A stretch of DNA of 64,000 bases from Bacteroidota bacterium (GTDB taxonomy: Bacteria > Bacteroidota > Bacteroidia > Chitinophagales > Chitinophagaceae): the NCBI GenBank assembly GCA_018268105.1, contig JAFDXG010000143.1, positions 1 to 64,000 on the forward strand, in the 5' to 3' direction. Shown one piece after another: positions 7,270 through 16,611 of this stretch. How positions within the stretch are numbered: the first letter of the stretch is position 1; every line of letters starts with the position of its first letter. The notes below the pieces were generated by a model. The model worked only from the letters and a program-made list of their open reading frames with translations, searched no databases and was not told where the DNA came from. A program made the position numbers and the translations under genes.

Positions 7270-9651
7270 TTATTGTTTTACAACTCTTGTCACTTGTCTA
7301 TATTTTCCATCAACCATTACCTGAACAATATAAATTCCGGAAGGTAATTTAGATATATTAAATCTCTTATTCATTGAACCAGAGTCCTCCTTGTTAAACT
7401 CCTGTTGCTGAAGCAGCTTGCCTGCAATATTGTAGATGGCTATATTAGTCTTACCACTACCTCCACCCTTTATCAGGATGTTCATATCAGAGGCTACAGG
7501 ATTGGGACTGACAGTTACACTCAATGGGCTAAATTTATCCAGAAGAGCCGATGTTGATCTTATCTCCTGATTTGTAGCAATTTGAGTTGTATCTGATGCG
7601 GCCATGGTACGTTTAGCTGTTGGTGCGCCACGTACAATAATGTATGTACCTGTCTTAGAAGAATTACCCCAATTATCAGTAACTGTGATATCAAAGATAT
7701 AATATCCTTCCTGCAGATCTGTGATAGTAGTATTTACACTATTGGGGGTTGAGATATTTCCACCTGCAGGACCGGATCTTTTGGTCCATAAATAAGATGC
7801 AATAGTATTACCCGGAGCTGCAGTTGATGCATAGGCGTCAAAGGTATAGGTATTAGTAGGCAGCGTAATATCGCCAGCTTTGCTCGGTACTGCTGTTGGA
7901 GGTACTGTTGAAGAAGTTGCAGCCCGTACGATAATATAAGTGCCATGAATTGCTGACCTGCCATTATTATCAGTAACTTTAATATCAAAAATATAGTATC
8001 CTTCCTGTAGATTGGTAATAGTGGTTTTTGCACTATTTGGACTTGTGATATTGCCGCCTGCAGGGCCGGATCTTTTAGTCCACAAATAAGAAACAATAGT
8101 ATTTCCAGATGAAGCTGTAGAGGCAGAAGCATCAAATGTGTAAGTATTAGTAGGTAGCGTAATATCACCCGCTTTACTTGGAACTGCCGTTGGTGGATCT
8201 GTAGAAGCTGTTGATTGTGCAGGTTTTACATAAATAGTTGTTCCTCCACTCCGGGAAGCCCCCCTGCTGTCTGTAACATACAAATCATATACATAAGTTC
8301 CTTCCTGAAGATTAGTAACAGTAGTAATCACATTTGACGGGCTGGTGATATTGCCACCGGCTGGGCCAGATGTCTTCACCCATTTGTAGGAAACAATAGT
8401 ATTGCCTGCAGAAGCTTTTGAAGTAGAACCATCAAGGGTGAAAGTATTAACTGGTAATGTTATGGTTCCACCAATGCCTGCGTTTACATACGGCGGATCT
8501 GTGGAAACATTAACGGTTACTGTAACATTTGCAGTTGCAGTACTTCCATAACTGTCTTTTATTGAAACCTGGAATGTATAGGTGCCTGCATCTAAATTAG
8601 TTACTGAGGTTTTAGCACTTGAAGGGCTGGAAATAGTTCCTGAAGTTGGTCCAGAGACTTTTGTCCAGGTATACGAAGTTATAGAACCTGAAGAAACACT
8701 GGAACCACTGGCATCAAGGGTAACACTATTGGTTGGCAGCATAATTACCTGATTTGCTCCGGCATTAGCGGTAAGAGCAGGAGGTGTGTTGGTTTGTCCT
8801 GTAGATCGTGAATGAGAAAGCATCCATTGATATACATTTAATCCATTTTGAGTAAATGCAGGATCATAAGTCTTTGTCCAGGCATCGTGTCCGCTTTGGT
8901 TAAAGATAGTCAACAAAGCTGTGGGTGGTTTTGGGACAGTGTTGTTTATGGCATTCACCAATTCTTGTGCACCGCTTGCAGCATTGATAGGGTCATTGGA
9001 ATTATTGGTAACCCAAATCGGCAACTGCGACTGGCTAATATTTGATAATTGCCAGGAGGTGGGATAAGCTCCGGGGCAAACCAGCAAAGAAGCAGCTAAT
9101 CCCTTTCCGCGATCAACAGAATTGGCGCTATATTCCCAGGCAGTAACACCGCCCAGGCTTAAACCGGTTAAATAAATTCGGTTTTCATCTACCCTGTATG
9201 TTTTTTTACAATAGTCTATAACTGCCTGAATGGAGTTTGTCCAGTCATTGGCTGTTTTCATTTGAGGTGTTACTACTATAAATGAATAGTTTGTACCTCC
9301 ATACGAAAAAGATGAAGGGAATAGTTTGTTTGCCAGCAGACGGGCAATTCCAATGCGATTAAGAATAGTTAATGATGATGCGGAGCCATTGCCTAATTCA
9401 CCTGAGCCGTGAAGAAATATAATTAATGGATATCTTTTTGATGGGTTGGCAGCATAATCATTTGGCAAAGATTCCATATATCCGCCAACATTACTGTATA
9501 TATTGGTCGTTACCGGATTATAAGAACTTTGATAGGATTGAGAAAAAGTATTTAAAGAGCTAAAAATGCAACAAAGAAGGAAAGTACTTGTAATGGCAAG
9601 GTTTCGGATAATAGAAATCGGTCTGTTACCGATTATTAGGTTCTGATTCAT
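7270..9651 (-). CDS. Secreted alpha/beta-hydrolase (PHB depolymerase/esterase-like) with four PKD-like modules and T9SS sorting domain
   Basis: The 793-residue protein begins with a signal peptide ending near residue 38 (LNTFSQS). An alpha/beta-hydrolase domain (about 50-280) has the oxyanion segment PLIIFLHGSGELGNG, nucleophile elbow GLSLGG and catalytic His in QSGHDAW, as in secreted feruloyl-esterase/PHB-depolymerase-like enzymes. Four PKD/K319L-like modules follow (about 290-680), encoded at 8784-8497, 8496-8197, 8196-7903 and 7902-7609. The last ~80 residues form a type A T9SS sorting domain (VSPNPVASDMNILIKG; LPSGIYIVQVMVDGK; ending VVKQ). It is likely exported and anchored or released at the surface. 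The substrate is unknown. Confidence 0.85.
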   Translation of the reverse strand: MNQNLIIGNRPISIIRNLAITSTFLLCCIFSSLNTFSQSYQSSYNPVTTNIYSNVGGYMESLPNDYAANPSKRYPLIIFLHGSGELGNGSASSLTILNRIGIARLLANKLFPSSFSYGGTNYSFIVVTPQMKTANDWTNSIQAVIDYCKKTYRVDENRIYLTGLSLGGVTAWEYSANSVDRGKGLAASLLVCPGAYPTSWQLSNISQSQLPIWVTNNSNDPINAASGAQELVNAINNTVPKPPTALLTIFNQSGHDAWTKTYDPAFTQNGLNVYQWMLSHSRSTGQTNTPPALTANAGANQVIMLPTNSVTLDASGSSVSSGSITSYTWTKVSGPTSGTISSPSSAKTSVTNLDAGTYTFQVSIKDSYGSTATANVTVTVNVSTDPPYVNAGIGGTITLPVNTFTLDGSTSKASAGNTIVSYKWVKTSGPAGGNITSPSNVITTVTNLQEGTYVYDLYVTDSRGASRSGGTTIYVKPAQSTASTDPPTAVPSKAGDITLPTNTYTFDASASTASSGNTIVSYLWTKRSGPAGGNITSPNSAKTTITNLQEGYYIFDIKVTDNNGRSAIHGTYIIVRAATSSTVPPTAVPSKAGDITLPTNTYTFDAYASTAAPGNTIASYLWTKRSGPAGGNISTPNSVNTTITDLQEGYYIFDITVTDNWGNSSKTGTYIIVRGAPTAKRTMAASDTTQIATNQEIRSTSALLDKFSPLSVTVSPNPVASDMNILIKGGGSGKTNIAIYNIAGKLLQQQEFNKEDSGSMNKRFNISKLPSGIYIVQVMVDGKYRQVTRVVKQ
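7609..8196 (-). repeat. Tandem near-identical PKD-module coding repeat (2 x 294 bp)
   Basis: Modules three and four of the esterase are each 98 codons. They share almost all of their protein sequence (both begin PPTAVPSKAGDITLPTNTYT and contain LWTKRSGPAGGNI), with synonymous and a few replacement differences. Modules one and two (96 and 100 codons) are more diverged, which points to a recent duplication of the last unit. Confidence 0.85.
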
Positions 9652-10220
9652 GATTTTCAGGAAATTATTGAAGTTTAAAAAATACTTACTGAATAATAGG
9701 GTGGTATACGATAGAGTTCAAATGATTATCAAATAAGTATTGCTTCTTTGACCAGGTAAATTTCATTTCCTGAGCCAAATTCTATGTAGATTTTACTCAT
9801 AATCGTTGGATTTAGAAAGTTTTGAAAATGTTAATTCTGAAAAGCAAGGATTGTACCAAATACCCGATTTGAGGTATTTAAGTGGAAAACTTTAGTCTCA
9901 ATTTTTTTAGAATAGTTGTTAACTCAAATTTTGAATAAGAGGAAGTTTGTAAATGATGCTAATAATCAATAGTTTACCATTATTTTTTTTGAATCCTGCA
10001 CAATATCCCGGCATTTAAAAGTATATTTTTAAAAAATTATCATTTGATAAATTATTGTTTTTAGCTCTATGAGATAAACTTAAATCCATGGTTTAATGTA
10101 TTTTTAATCTTTATTAAAGCACTCCAACTCCTTTGAATCATTTCGTCTTCCTGTAACTCTTCTAAGGAAGTCAGGTTTTAAATCCCTTATTAGCAGATTG
10201 GTATTTTGTTAAAAACAACA
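9652..10220. other. AT-rich divergent intergenic region
   Basis: This 569 bp gap separates the divergently transcribed esterase and glycosyltransferase genes. It is strongly AT-rich, with several T-runs, and holds no convincing reading frame, tRNA or terminator. I could not fix a confident promoter in either direction, although both start sites must be served from here. Confidence 0.5.
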
Positions 10221-11165
10221 ATGCTTACTATGCAACATAAGAATTACATAGCAATCAAGGCTTCGCCGTTGGTATCTGTAATAACCCTGAACTGGAATCA
10301 AACAGTTCAAACCTGCCAGTTTTTAGAGTCAACAAAAAAGCTGAAATATGCAAACTACGAAGTGTTGGTATGTGATATGGGTTCAGCAGTGGACCCTGGT
10401 CCGGCAATATTTAGCGGAAAATTTCCGAATACCCGCTTACTGAAAATGGATAACGCCGGGCGTGCTTCTGGTGGGGTAAACTGGGCTGTGAAGCAAGCTA
10501 AAGGTGATTTTATTCTTTTTATCAACAACCATACAGAAGTAACTGAGACATTGATAGAAGATTTACTTTCCCCTTTCTTAAATGATAATGCACTTGGCGT
10601 AACCTGTCCAAAAATCCGTTCTTATCACCAAAAAGACATTATTGAATTTGCAGGATATAAACCTTTAAATATAGTTACAGGCAGAAGCAGCCTTATCGGC
10701 AATAATCAAAGGGATAATGGGCAGTACGATAAACTCGCATATACACATGGTGCATATACAGGAGCTATGATGTTGCGAAAAACCGTTATCGAAAAAGTAG
10801 GGATGTTTCCTCAAAATTTCTTTATCTATTTTGACGATGCTGATCTCAGTGCCCGTATTAAGAAAAAAGGATTTAAAATTTTATATCAGCCCAAAGCCCT
10901 GGTTTATAGCAGAACAGCGCTAAATAGCTCAGGCAAAACTGCTATGCAGGTTTACTATACCACCCGCAACAGAATTTTGTACATGAGGCGCAATTGTAAC
11001 TTTTTTCAGTTTTTTGTATTTGCCTTGTTCTTTACACTCGTTGTTTTCCCTTTTAATTTATTCAGGTTTAGTTTGACCAGAAAATTTGGGCATCTCTTTT
11101 CTTTTCTGAAAGCGATACTTTGGAATATCAAAACAAAAAAGACTAACAATACATACAACGCTTAA
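10221..11165 (+). CDS. Glycosyltransferase family 2
   Basis: The product (about 314 residues) opens with the GT2 nucleotide-binding strand VSVITLNWNQTVQTCQFLEST. A GT-A fold follows: the DMGS segment, GGVNWAVKQAKGDFILFINNHTEV in the DxD region (here NNH, a relaxed form common in rhamnosyltransferase-like members), and the acceptor region FFIYFDDADLSARIKKKGFKI. A hydrophobic segment near the C terminus (FFVFALFFTLVVFPFNLF) suggests membrane association. ATG at 10221 is preferred over the TTG at 10206; 10230 is also possible. It is not in a polysaccharide cluster, so the acceptor is unknown. Confidence 0.82.
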   Translation: MLTMQHKNYIAIKASPLVSVITLNWNQTVQTCQFLESTKKLKYANYEVLVCDMGSAVDPGPAIFSGKFPNTRLLKMDNAGRASGGVNWAVKQAKGDFILFINNHTEVTETLIEDLLSPFLNDNALGVTCPKIRSYHQKDIIEFAGYKPLNIVTGRSSLIGNNQRDNGQYDKLAYTHGAYTGAMMLRKTVIEKVGMFPQNFFIYFDDADLSARIKKKGFKILYQPKALVYSRTALNSSGKTAMQVYYTTRNRILYMRRNCNFFQFFVFALFFTLVVFPFNLFRFSLTRKFGHLFSFLKAILWNIKTKKTNNTYNA

Positions 11166-11176
11166 GTTTATTCAGG

Positions 11177-12556
11177 CTATAATTCTTTCCATATATTTTG
11201 GGCAAAAGCTTCTAATGAAGGATCCCTGGCGCCCATTAACAGTAAAACACAGTTATTGGTGAAATGGCTGCGTACTGCCTGCAAAAAGTTTTCGCGGTAC
11301 TCTACAAAAAAAGCAGATTTGTTCAATTGCTGAAGATCATATATCAGGTCATTCGCTGAAATATCTTTTGTAGCAGTACCTCCGGCATAAAATATTTCAC
11401 TCATCCATATTTCATCCAGTGGGCGAAGTATGTTAGCAATTTCATGTACAAAATCGTATCGCAAAAACCTGGTAGGTCCATATCCATGCGGCTGAAACCA
11501 GGCAATGACTTTTGGGGCAATATCCTGGCATGCTGCAATAGACGCAGCACATTTGGCCGGGTTGTGAGCATAATCATCTATAAGCATGACTCCATTCTTT
11601 ATGCCTAATACCTGATGCCTTCTGTAAATCCCTGAATAATTTTCAAGTGCCTTTGCACATATTTCTAAAGGAATTTTAAGGAGTCCGGCAACCGCTGTAG
11701 CGGCAAGCGCGTTTTCCATATTGTGCCTGCCTATTGTATGCAATAAAAATGGGTAATTGTTTATCTGAAAATGAATTTCCAATCCATCCTGTCTGAACGA
11801 GGAAGCGATATATGCAGCATCTGATTCCGGATTAGTAGAAAAGTTATAAGCTATATCCTGAGAAAGTTTGGATGCCAGTGGATGAGACTGATTTACTACA
11901 AATGCACCACAACAGTTTTTTTTGAATACTTCGAAAATATCCATCAACACATCTATTTCCTTATGGTCTTTATCAACATTGAGGAGTACGCCTATTTCCG
12001 GATGATACTGTACTATAGAACCATCACTTTCATCTGCTTCAATTATCAGCCAGTCACCACTTCCGGTTTCGGCATTACCTATTTTACCTTGTTTTATGAG
12101 GTTTACCAGTCCGGCACCGCTGATGATTCCAGGTTCAAGACCGGCATACTGCAGTATCTCAAACAGCATAGCACTTGTAGTGCTTTTACCTGATGTACCA
12201 CCGATGGCAATAGTTTTTCGGGTTGCTGCAATTAAAGCCAGTAATTCAGACCTGCGGATTATTGGTATTTTCAGGGACCTGGCTTTCTGCACTTCAGGTA
12301 CGGTATCTTCAATAGCAGTTGATACTACAACTACATCGGTATCCTCTGTAATGCCTGCTCCGTTTTGTAAAAAACATCGAATGCCTGCTGCTTCAAGTTT
12401 GGATTTAATATCGTCTAAGCTTTGTGATTCAAAACCACGGTCTGAACCTGAAACCAGTTTGCCGGTTCCGACAAGATATTGTGCGAGCGCACTCATTCCA
12501 CTTCCTCCAACACCAATAAAAAAGAAATGGTTGCAATTGCTTATGTCTATGTTCAT
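11177..12556 (-). CDS. Mur ligase family protein, MurC/Mpl-like
   Basis: The 459-residue protein has the three-domain layout of UDP-MurNAc ligases: an N-terminal UDP-binding Rossmann domain (FFFIGVGGSGMSALAQYL), a central ATPase domain (IAIGGTSGKSTTSAM; IIEADESDGSIVQYHP; NVDKDHKEID) and a C-terminal domain (GIYRRHQVLG; LIDDYAHNPAKCAASI; WFQPHGYGPTRF). The P-loop reads GTSGKST where MurC and Mpl normally have GTHGKTT, so its substrate may differ from L-Ala. It is isolated from any dcw cluster. It converges with the glycosyltransferase gene (11 bp apart). MurC, Mpl or a MurC-like paralogue are all possible. Confidence 0.78.
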   Translation of the reverse strand: MNIDISNCNHFFFIGVGGSGMSALAQYLVGTGKLVSGSDRGFESQSLDDIKSKLEAAGIRCFLQNGAGITEDTDVVVVSTAIEDTVPEVQKARSLKIPIIRRSELLALIAATRKTIAIGGTSGKSTTSAMLFEILQYAGLEPGIISGAGLVNLIKQGKIGNAETGSGDWLIIEADESDGSIVQYHPEIGVLLNVDKDHKEIDVLMDIFEVFKKNCCGAFVVNQSHPLASKLSQDIAYNFSTNPESDAAYIASSFRQDGLEIHFQINNYPFLLHTIGRHNMENALAATAVAGLLKIPLEICAKALENYSGIYRRHQVLGIKNGVMLIDDYAHNPAKCAASIAACQDIAPKVIAWFQPHGYGPTRFLRYDFVHEIANILRPLDEIWMSEIFYAGGTATKDISANDLIYDLQQLNKSAFFVEYRENFLQAVRSHFTNNCVLLLMGARDPSLEAFAQNIWKEL

Positions 12557-12614
12557 AGTATTAATAATGTAGTTACAGAGTGTGGTTTAATAATATAAGA
12601 TGCAATTTAAAACG

Positions 12615-12644
12615 CTTGCATAACTATATTTTATATTACATTTA
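12615..12644 (+). promoter_or_regulatory. Possible promoter of the dicarboxylate symporter gene
   Basis: CTTG at 12615-12618, an 18 bp spacer and TACATTTA at 12637-12644 fit the Bacteroidota consensus closely. They lie 35 bp upstream of the symporter ATG. Confidence 0.4.
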
Positions 12645-12678
12645 ATTTTTTATTCTTAATGATTTTGATATCGCCCGG

Positions 12679-13887
12679 ATGAAACATAAAAGCAGCTTTG
12701 AGAAAGTTATCAGTCATCTGAGTTTTTGGGTTTTAATCGCTATAATCTTCGCAGTTTTGCTGGGATATTTTTCCCCATCCCTAGCCATACAAACTGAATG
12801 GATGGGAAAGGGATTTGTTGATCTTATTAAACTTTTTATTGGTCCTATTATTTTCCTCACTATTGTTACCGGTATAGTTGGTATGGGAAATCTCAAAAAA
12901 GTTGGGCGTATAGGACTAAAGGCAGTAATATATTTTGAAATAGTAACCACTTTTGCGCTATTGATCGGGATTGCCTTTGCGCATTTTTTTGAACCCGGGA
13001 AAATTAATAAAACGGGGTTGCCTGTACAGGATGCATCTAAATACGAAAGAGGCGGGCATGCAGATTTTAGCTGGCTGCAATTTGTGAAGGACAATTTTAC
13101 TTTGCAAGTATTGATCGTAGCTATAATTTCGGGAATAGTATTGAGCCTAAGTAAACACAACGGTAAAGTTATGCTTTATCTGGGCATTGCCTCTAAATGG
13201 GTATTTAAAGCTTTAAAATATGTAATGTACCTGGCACCCGTTGGCGCTTTTGGGGGAATGGCTTTTACGGTAGGTAAGTTTGGAATAAAGACACTTATAC
13301 CCCTGGGTAAGCTAATGTTGACAATGTATGGCACAATGATCGTGTTTATTTTCATAGTACTTGGAACCATTCTTCGGTACTATAAGCTGAGCATCTGGAA
13401 ATTTCTCTCTGCCATAAAAGAAGAATTACTCATTGTTTTGGCAACCTCATCTTCAGAGTCAGCACTTCCTTCATTGATGAACAAACTGGAAAAGATGGGT
13501 TGTAGCAAACCGGTTGTTGGGCTGGTAGTGCCTACCGGCTATTCTTTCAACCTGGATGGAACATCTATATATCTCTCTATGGCTATTATTTTCCTGGCCC
13601 AGCTTTATAATGTTGAATTGTCTGTGTTTGAAATGCTTTCCATTATTGGGATACTAATGGTGACCTCTAAAGGGGCAGCCGGGGTTACGGGGAGTGGATT
13701 CATTATACTGGCGTCTACATTAACTGCTATCCATCGTATCCCTCTTGAGGGATTGGCTTTCTTGCTGGCAATTGACAAATTTATGAGTGAAGCAAGGGCC
13801 ATTACAAATATTATTGGTAATGGGGTGGCAACACTTGTTATCTCGAAAAGTGAAAATGAATTTGTGCATCCGCTCAACCCGGTGTAA
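12679..13887 (+). CDS. Dicarboxylate/amino acid:cation symporter (DAACS, GltP/DctA family)
   Basis: A 402-residue inner-membrane transporter of the glutamate/dicarboxylate symporter family. Visible family signatures are the serine-rich re-entrant loop ATSSSESALPSLMNKLEKMG, the NLDGTSIYLSMAIIFLAQ stretch with its cation-binding Asn/Asp, and MVTSKGAAGVTGSGFIILA in hairpin 2. The N terminus has the usual early helices (WVLIAIIFAVLLGYFSP). Likely substrates are C4-dicarboxylates, glutamate or aspartate; sequence alone does not decide. It stands alone. Confidence 0.93.
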   Translation: MKHKSSFEKVISHLSFWVLIAIIFAVLLGYFSPSLAIQTEWMGKGFVDLIKLFIGPIIFLTIVTGIVGMGNLKKVGRIGLKAVIYFEIVTTFALLIGIAFAHFFEPGKINKTGLPVQDASKYERGGHADFSWLQFVKDNFTLQVLIVAIISGIVLSLSKHNGKVMLYLGIASKWVFKALKYVMYLAPVGAFGGMAFTVGKFGIKTLIPLGKLMLTMYGTMIVFIFIVLGTILRYYKLSIWKFLSAIKEELLIVLATSSSESALPSLMNKLEKMGCSKPVVGLVVPTGYSFNLDGTSIYLSMAIIFLAQLYNVELSVFEMLSIIGILMVTSKGAAGVTGSGFIILASTLTAIHRIPLEGLAFLLAIDKFMSEARAITNIIGNGVATLVISKSENEFVHPLNPV

Positions 13888-13938
13888 AGCGCAAAGTACG
13901 TCACTACTGCACGAACAAAGGATCAAAATGCATTTTAT

Positions 13939-14010
13939 ATTCGTGAATTCGTGGTCCTTGAATTTATCAATCATCCCGCGGAACGCATGGCACTGGAATT
14001 CGTGGCTATT
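13939..14010. repeat. Degenerate ATTCGTG(A/G) intergenic repeat
   Basis: ATTCGTGAATTCGTGGT at 13939-13955 and GAATTCGTGGCTATT at 13996-14010 are two copies of an ATTCGTGG-type element in the gap between convergent genes. A related string, GCCACGGATTCGCACAG, occurs at 41493-41509. Confidence 0.4.
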
Positions 14011-14017
14011 GCTTTTT

Positions 14018-14551
14018 TTATTTTTTTACCCCAAACACCTGAGTCCAGTAATTATCAGAGCGCCCGGCGCCCATTTCTTTAAAATTCTTATTCATAATAT
14101 TCTTACAATGCATTTCGCTTTTCAGCCAACTGTTTATTACAAGCTGTTCAGTTGTTTGTCCCCAGGCTATATTTTCGCCCACACTGCTCCATATATAACC
14201 CTCTAATGTTGTCCGTTCCCCAACACTGCTGTTATCGCTGCCGGTATGCGAAAAAAAATTATTGCTCTTCATATCTTCACTATGGCGATATGCAGCCCGG
14301 GCTAATTTGTCATTCCACACCAATGCAGCTACCGGAGGCATAAATGTATTTCCGCAATTGCATCCATTTGTTCGTACCTGGTTTACCATATCCAGCAGTG
14401 TCCCGGCTTTTACATTATAGACAAAATCCGGTTTTTGAACTTCTGTAGGAAGTTCAGCATGTGAGCCTTCATCAGGTGTTCCAGACTTTTTGCATGAGAC
14501 AAAGAATAATATTATCACAAATGCAGAAAGAATTCCCGGATTTATTTTCAT
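14018..14551 (-). CDS. CAP-domain (SCP/PR-1-like) lipoprotein
   Basis: The 177-residue product starts with a lipoprotein signal (AFVIILFFVSCKKSG, Cys about residue 20). A CAP domain of the YkwD type follows: LLDMVNQVR, WNDKLARAAYRHSEDM, FFSHTGSDNSSVGER, GENIAWG and LKSEMHCKNIMN, holding the cavity His/Glu residues. Function of bacterial CAP proteins is poorly known; they are usually envelope-located. The ATG at 14551 is chosen because it directly precedes the signal peptide; the frame stays open further upstream without a signal. Confidence 0.83.
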   Translation of the reverse strand: MKINPGILSAFVIILFFVSCKKSGTPDEGSHAELPTEVQKPDFVYNVKAGTLLDMVNQVRTNGCNCGNTFMPPVAALVWNDKLARAAYRHSEDMKSNNFFSHTGSDNSSVGERTTLEGYIWSSVGENIAWGQTTEQLVINSWLKSEMHCKNIMNKNFKEMGAGRSDNYWTQVFGVKK

Positions 14552-14727
14552 AGCATAAAATGTTTGCCTTTTAACGCAAACACTGCGAAGAGGATATTTA
14601 TCAAATGGTAATTTTTCTTTTCTTAAATTACAATACCAATGACCCAACAGTATTATGATAGTAAGCTAAAAGTTTCATTATGCATTCTATTTAACTTTTA
14701 TGCACAGCATGGCATTGTTGTTGCGCT

Positions 14728-14735
14728 TATCTTTG
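14728..14735 (+). promoter_or_regulatory. -7 promoter element upstream of the MORN-like gene
   Basis: TATCTTTG matches TAnnTTTG exactly, 21 bp before the ATG at 14757. No good -33 TTTG is seen at the expected distance. Confidence 0.4.
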
Positions 14736-14756
14736 TAATATCGTTTTATTGATTAA

Positions 14757-15434
14757 ATGCATTTTATCATGCGCTTTCTTATTCTCGCCATGCTGGCTTT
14801 TTTTTCTTTTGATTGCCAGGCGCAATTAAAGAGTTATATTATTTCTGTAAAAGGAGATACTTTAAACAGGGTGGATAATAACGGGAAAAAACAGGGTCCC
14901 TGGGTTGTGCATGTGGATGATCTGCGTGGGGAACCTGGCTATGAGGAGGAAGGATATTTTAAAAATGGCAAGAAAGAAGGGAACTGGCGAAGGTATACAT
15001 TGTCCGGAGATATGATTGCAAGGGAAAATTATAAATGGGGAGAGAAAGATGGGAAACAGGAGTATTATACAAAAATGGGTGATTTGCTGAGGGAAGAGAG
15101 CTGGTATGCCGCCAACCCCGATAATCCTTATGACACTGTGGAAGTTCCGGATCCTGTGATCCCCAATAAATGGGAAACTAAAATCATTAAAATGGAAGTA
15201 GCTTCTGTGGAGCATGGTACATGGAAGTTTTATGATCCCTCAACCGGATTCATTGTTCGGCAAGAAACATTTTTCTTTGGTCAGAAAGAAAAAGGAAACA
15301 AAAACTCAAATGACAGTGCTGCTGTTGCTGCCAGAAAAACAGAGAAAGAAAAACCGAAAGCCGTACAGGACTGGGAGAAAAAGAATTCAGGCAGAAAAAA
15401 AGTAAAAGTAAGAGATGGCACTACTCTATATTAG
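14757..15434 (+). CDS. Secreted protein with MORN-like/YwqK-type repeats
   Basis: This 225-residue protein has a signal peptide (LILAMLAFFSFDCQAQ) and then several repeats of the form NGKKQGPWVV, NGKKEGNWRRY, KWGEKDGKQEYY and VEHGTWKFY, which match the MORN-like repeats of the YwqK 'antitoxin component' family. Such proteins are abundant in Bacteroidota and no toxin partner is visible, so no toxin-antitoxin role is claimed. The C-terminal ~45 residues are highly basic and low in complexity. ATG at 14757 or 14769 would both give the same mature protein. Confidence 0.75.
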   Translation: MHFIMRFLILAMLAFFSFDCQAQLKSYIISVKGDTLNRVDNNGKKQGPWVVHVDDLRGEPGYEEEGYFKNGKKEGNWRRYTLSGDMIARENYKWGEKDGKQEYYTKMGDLLREESWYAANPDNPYDTVEVPDPVIPNKWETKIIKMEVASVEHGTWKFYDPSTGFIVRQETFFFGQKEKGNKNSNDSAAVAARKTEKEKPKAVQDWEKKNSGRKKVKVRDGTTLY

Positions 15435-15479
15435 TCGGGAAGTATTTATTTCTATTTTTGACGGGAATTAATTTACAAT

Positions 15480-15899
15480 ATGAAAAAATATTTAGCTGGT
15501 TTCTTTTTTTTAACAGCATTTCTGATGGGTTGTGGTGAAGGAGATACCTATCAAAAACCGGATGATGCGCTTGAGGCAGGCAGCGATTTTATAAGGTTTG
15601 CCCTTGACGGAAATATGCGGGAGGCTAAAACATTCATCCTGAATGACGCCACAAACAATGCATTGTTTGATAAAATTTCAAAAAAATATGACGCATCTTC
15701 CAAAACTGAAAAGGACGCTTATAAAAGTGCAAGTATCCGAATAATTAATTTTCAAAAACTAAATGATTCAACTGCTGTTATTAAATATTCCAATTCCTAT
15801 AAAAAAGAAGATGATGAAATAAAACTTCTGAAAACCGGTGGTGAATGGTGGGTTGATTTTAAATATACTTTTACCGGAGATACTACTTTGGAAAAATAA
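15480..15899 (+). CDS. Small lipoprotein, DUF4878/NTF2-like
   Basis: The 139-residue product has a lipoprotein signal (FFLTAFLMGCGEGD). The remainder (KPDDALEAGSDFIRFALDGNMREAKTFI ... VIKYSNSYKKEDDEIKLLKTGGEWWVDF) follows the NTF2/DUF4878 pattern of a helical start and paired strands ending in GEWWVDF. It lies 45 bp after the MORN-like gene, so may be cotranscribed. The role is unknown. Confidence 0.7.
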   Translation: MKKYLAGFFFLTAFLMGCGEGDTYQKPDDALEAGSDFIRFALDGNMREAKTFILNDATNNALFDKISKKYDASSKTEKDAYKSASIRIINFQKLNDSTAVIKYSNSYKKEDDEIKLLKTGGEWWVDFKYTFTGDTTLEK

Positions 15900-15961
15900 T
15901 CTTTGTTATCCCTTCCTTTTATTAACTTTCCTTATTATATAATTTAATTTTTCATTTTAAT

Positions 15962-16510
15962 ATGATGACAGTTGTACATCCCTGGCATGGTGTGGAATCA
16001 GGTGAAAATGCCCCCCGTATTGTAAATGCAGTTATTGAAATACCACAGGGTTCAAGACAAAAATATGAAATTGATAAAGCAAGTGGTTTATTAAAGCTCG
16101 ATCGGGTTATCTACTCTTCTTTCTATTATCCGGTCAATTATGGATTTATCTCTCAAACTTATGGCGGCGATCATGATCCGTTGGATATCCTGGTAATCTC
16201 AAGTGTAAGTATTCAGCCGCTATGCCTGGTTCAGGCAAAAGTGATTGGTGTAATGCAGATGATTGATGGCGGTGATGCAGATGATAAGATAATAGCTGTT
16301 GCAAATAACGACCCGGGAGTAAATTATATCAACAATATTGAAGAACTGCCCAAACATTTCTTTAGTGAACTGAGGCAATTCTTTGAAGAATATAAAAAGC
16401 TCGAAAATAAATCTGTGAGTGTAAATGAATTTCAGGATAAAGCTACTGCCCTTAAGATTGTGGAAGAAGCTATTCATTTCTATAAAGAGAATTTCGGATC
16501 AAAGAAGTAA
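15962..16510 (+). CDS. ppa: Inorganic pyrophosphatase (family I, soluble)
   Basis: This enzyme hydrolyses PPi to two phosphates. The 182-residue length is normal. Visible active-site parts are [14 protein letters not shown], the strand [23 protein letters not shown] (with the family signature D-x-D-P-x-D), and [12 protein letters not shown]. It is preceded by a very AT-rich gap. Confidence 0.95.
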   Translation: MMTVVHPWHGVESGENAPRIVNAVIEIPQGSRQKYEIDKASGLLKLDRVIYSSFYYPVNYGFISQTYGGDHDPLDILVISSVSIQPLCLVQAKVIGVMQMIDGGDADDKIIAVANNDPGVNYINNIEELPKHFFSELRQFFEEYKKLENKSVSVNEFQDKATALKIVEEAIHFYKENFGSKK

Positions 16511-16611
16511 TTCCAGGGGAATATCATCTATTTATGGAAAAAATTATGCTATGCATCTAAGCTGGTATAAAACATAGTTTTTATTCTTTGACTGCTTCGC
16601 AATACAACGAT

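Noticed and set aside
7734..8168. 144-codon frame in a second reading frame of the PKD region
   Set aside because: It follows the repeated DNA of the esterase in a different phase, so it is Leu-rich by repetition rather than a gene.
14757..15434. Toxin-antitoxin assignment from YwqK-like repeats
   Set aside because: Repeats alone do not show a toxin partner, and none is adjacent; the protein is secreted.
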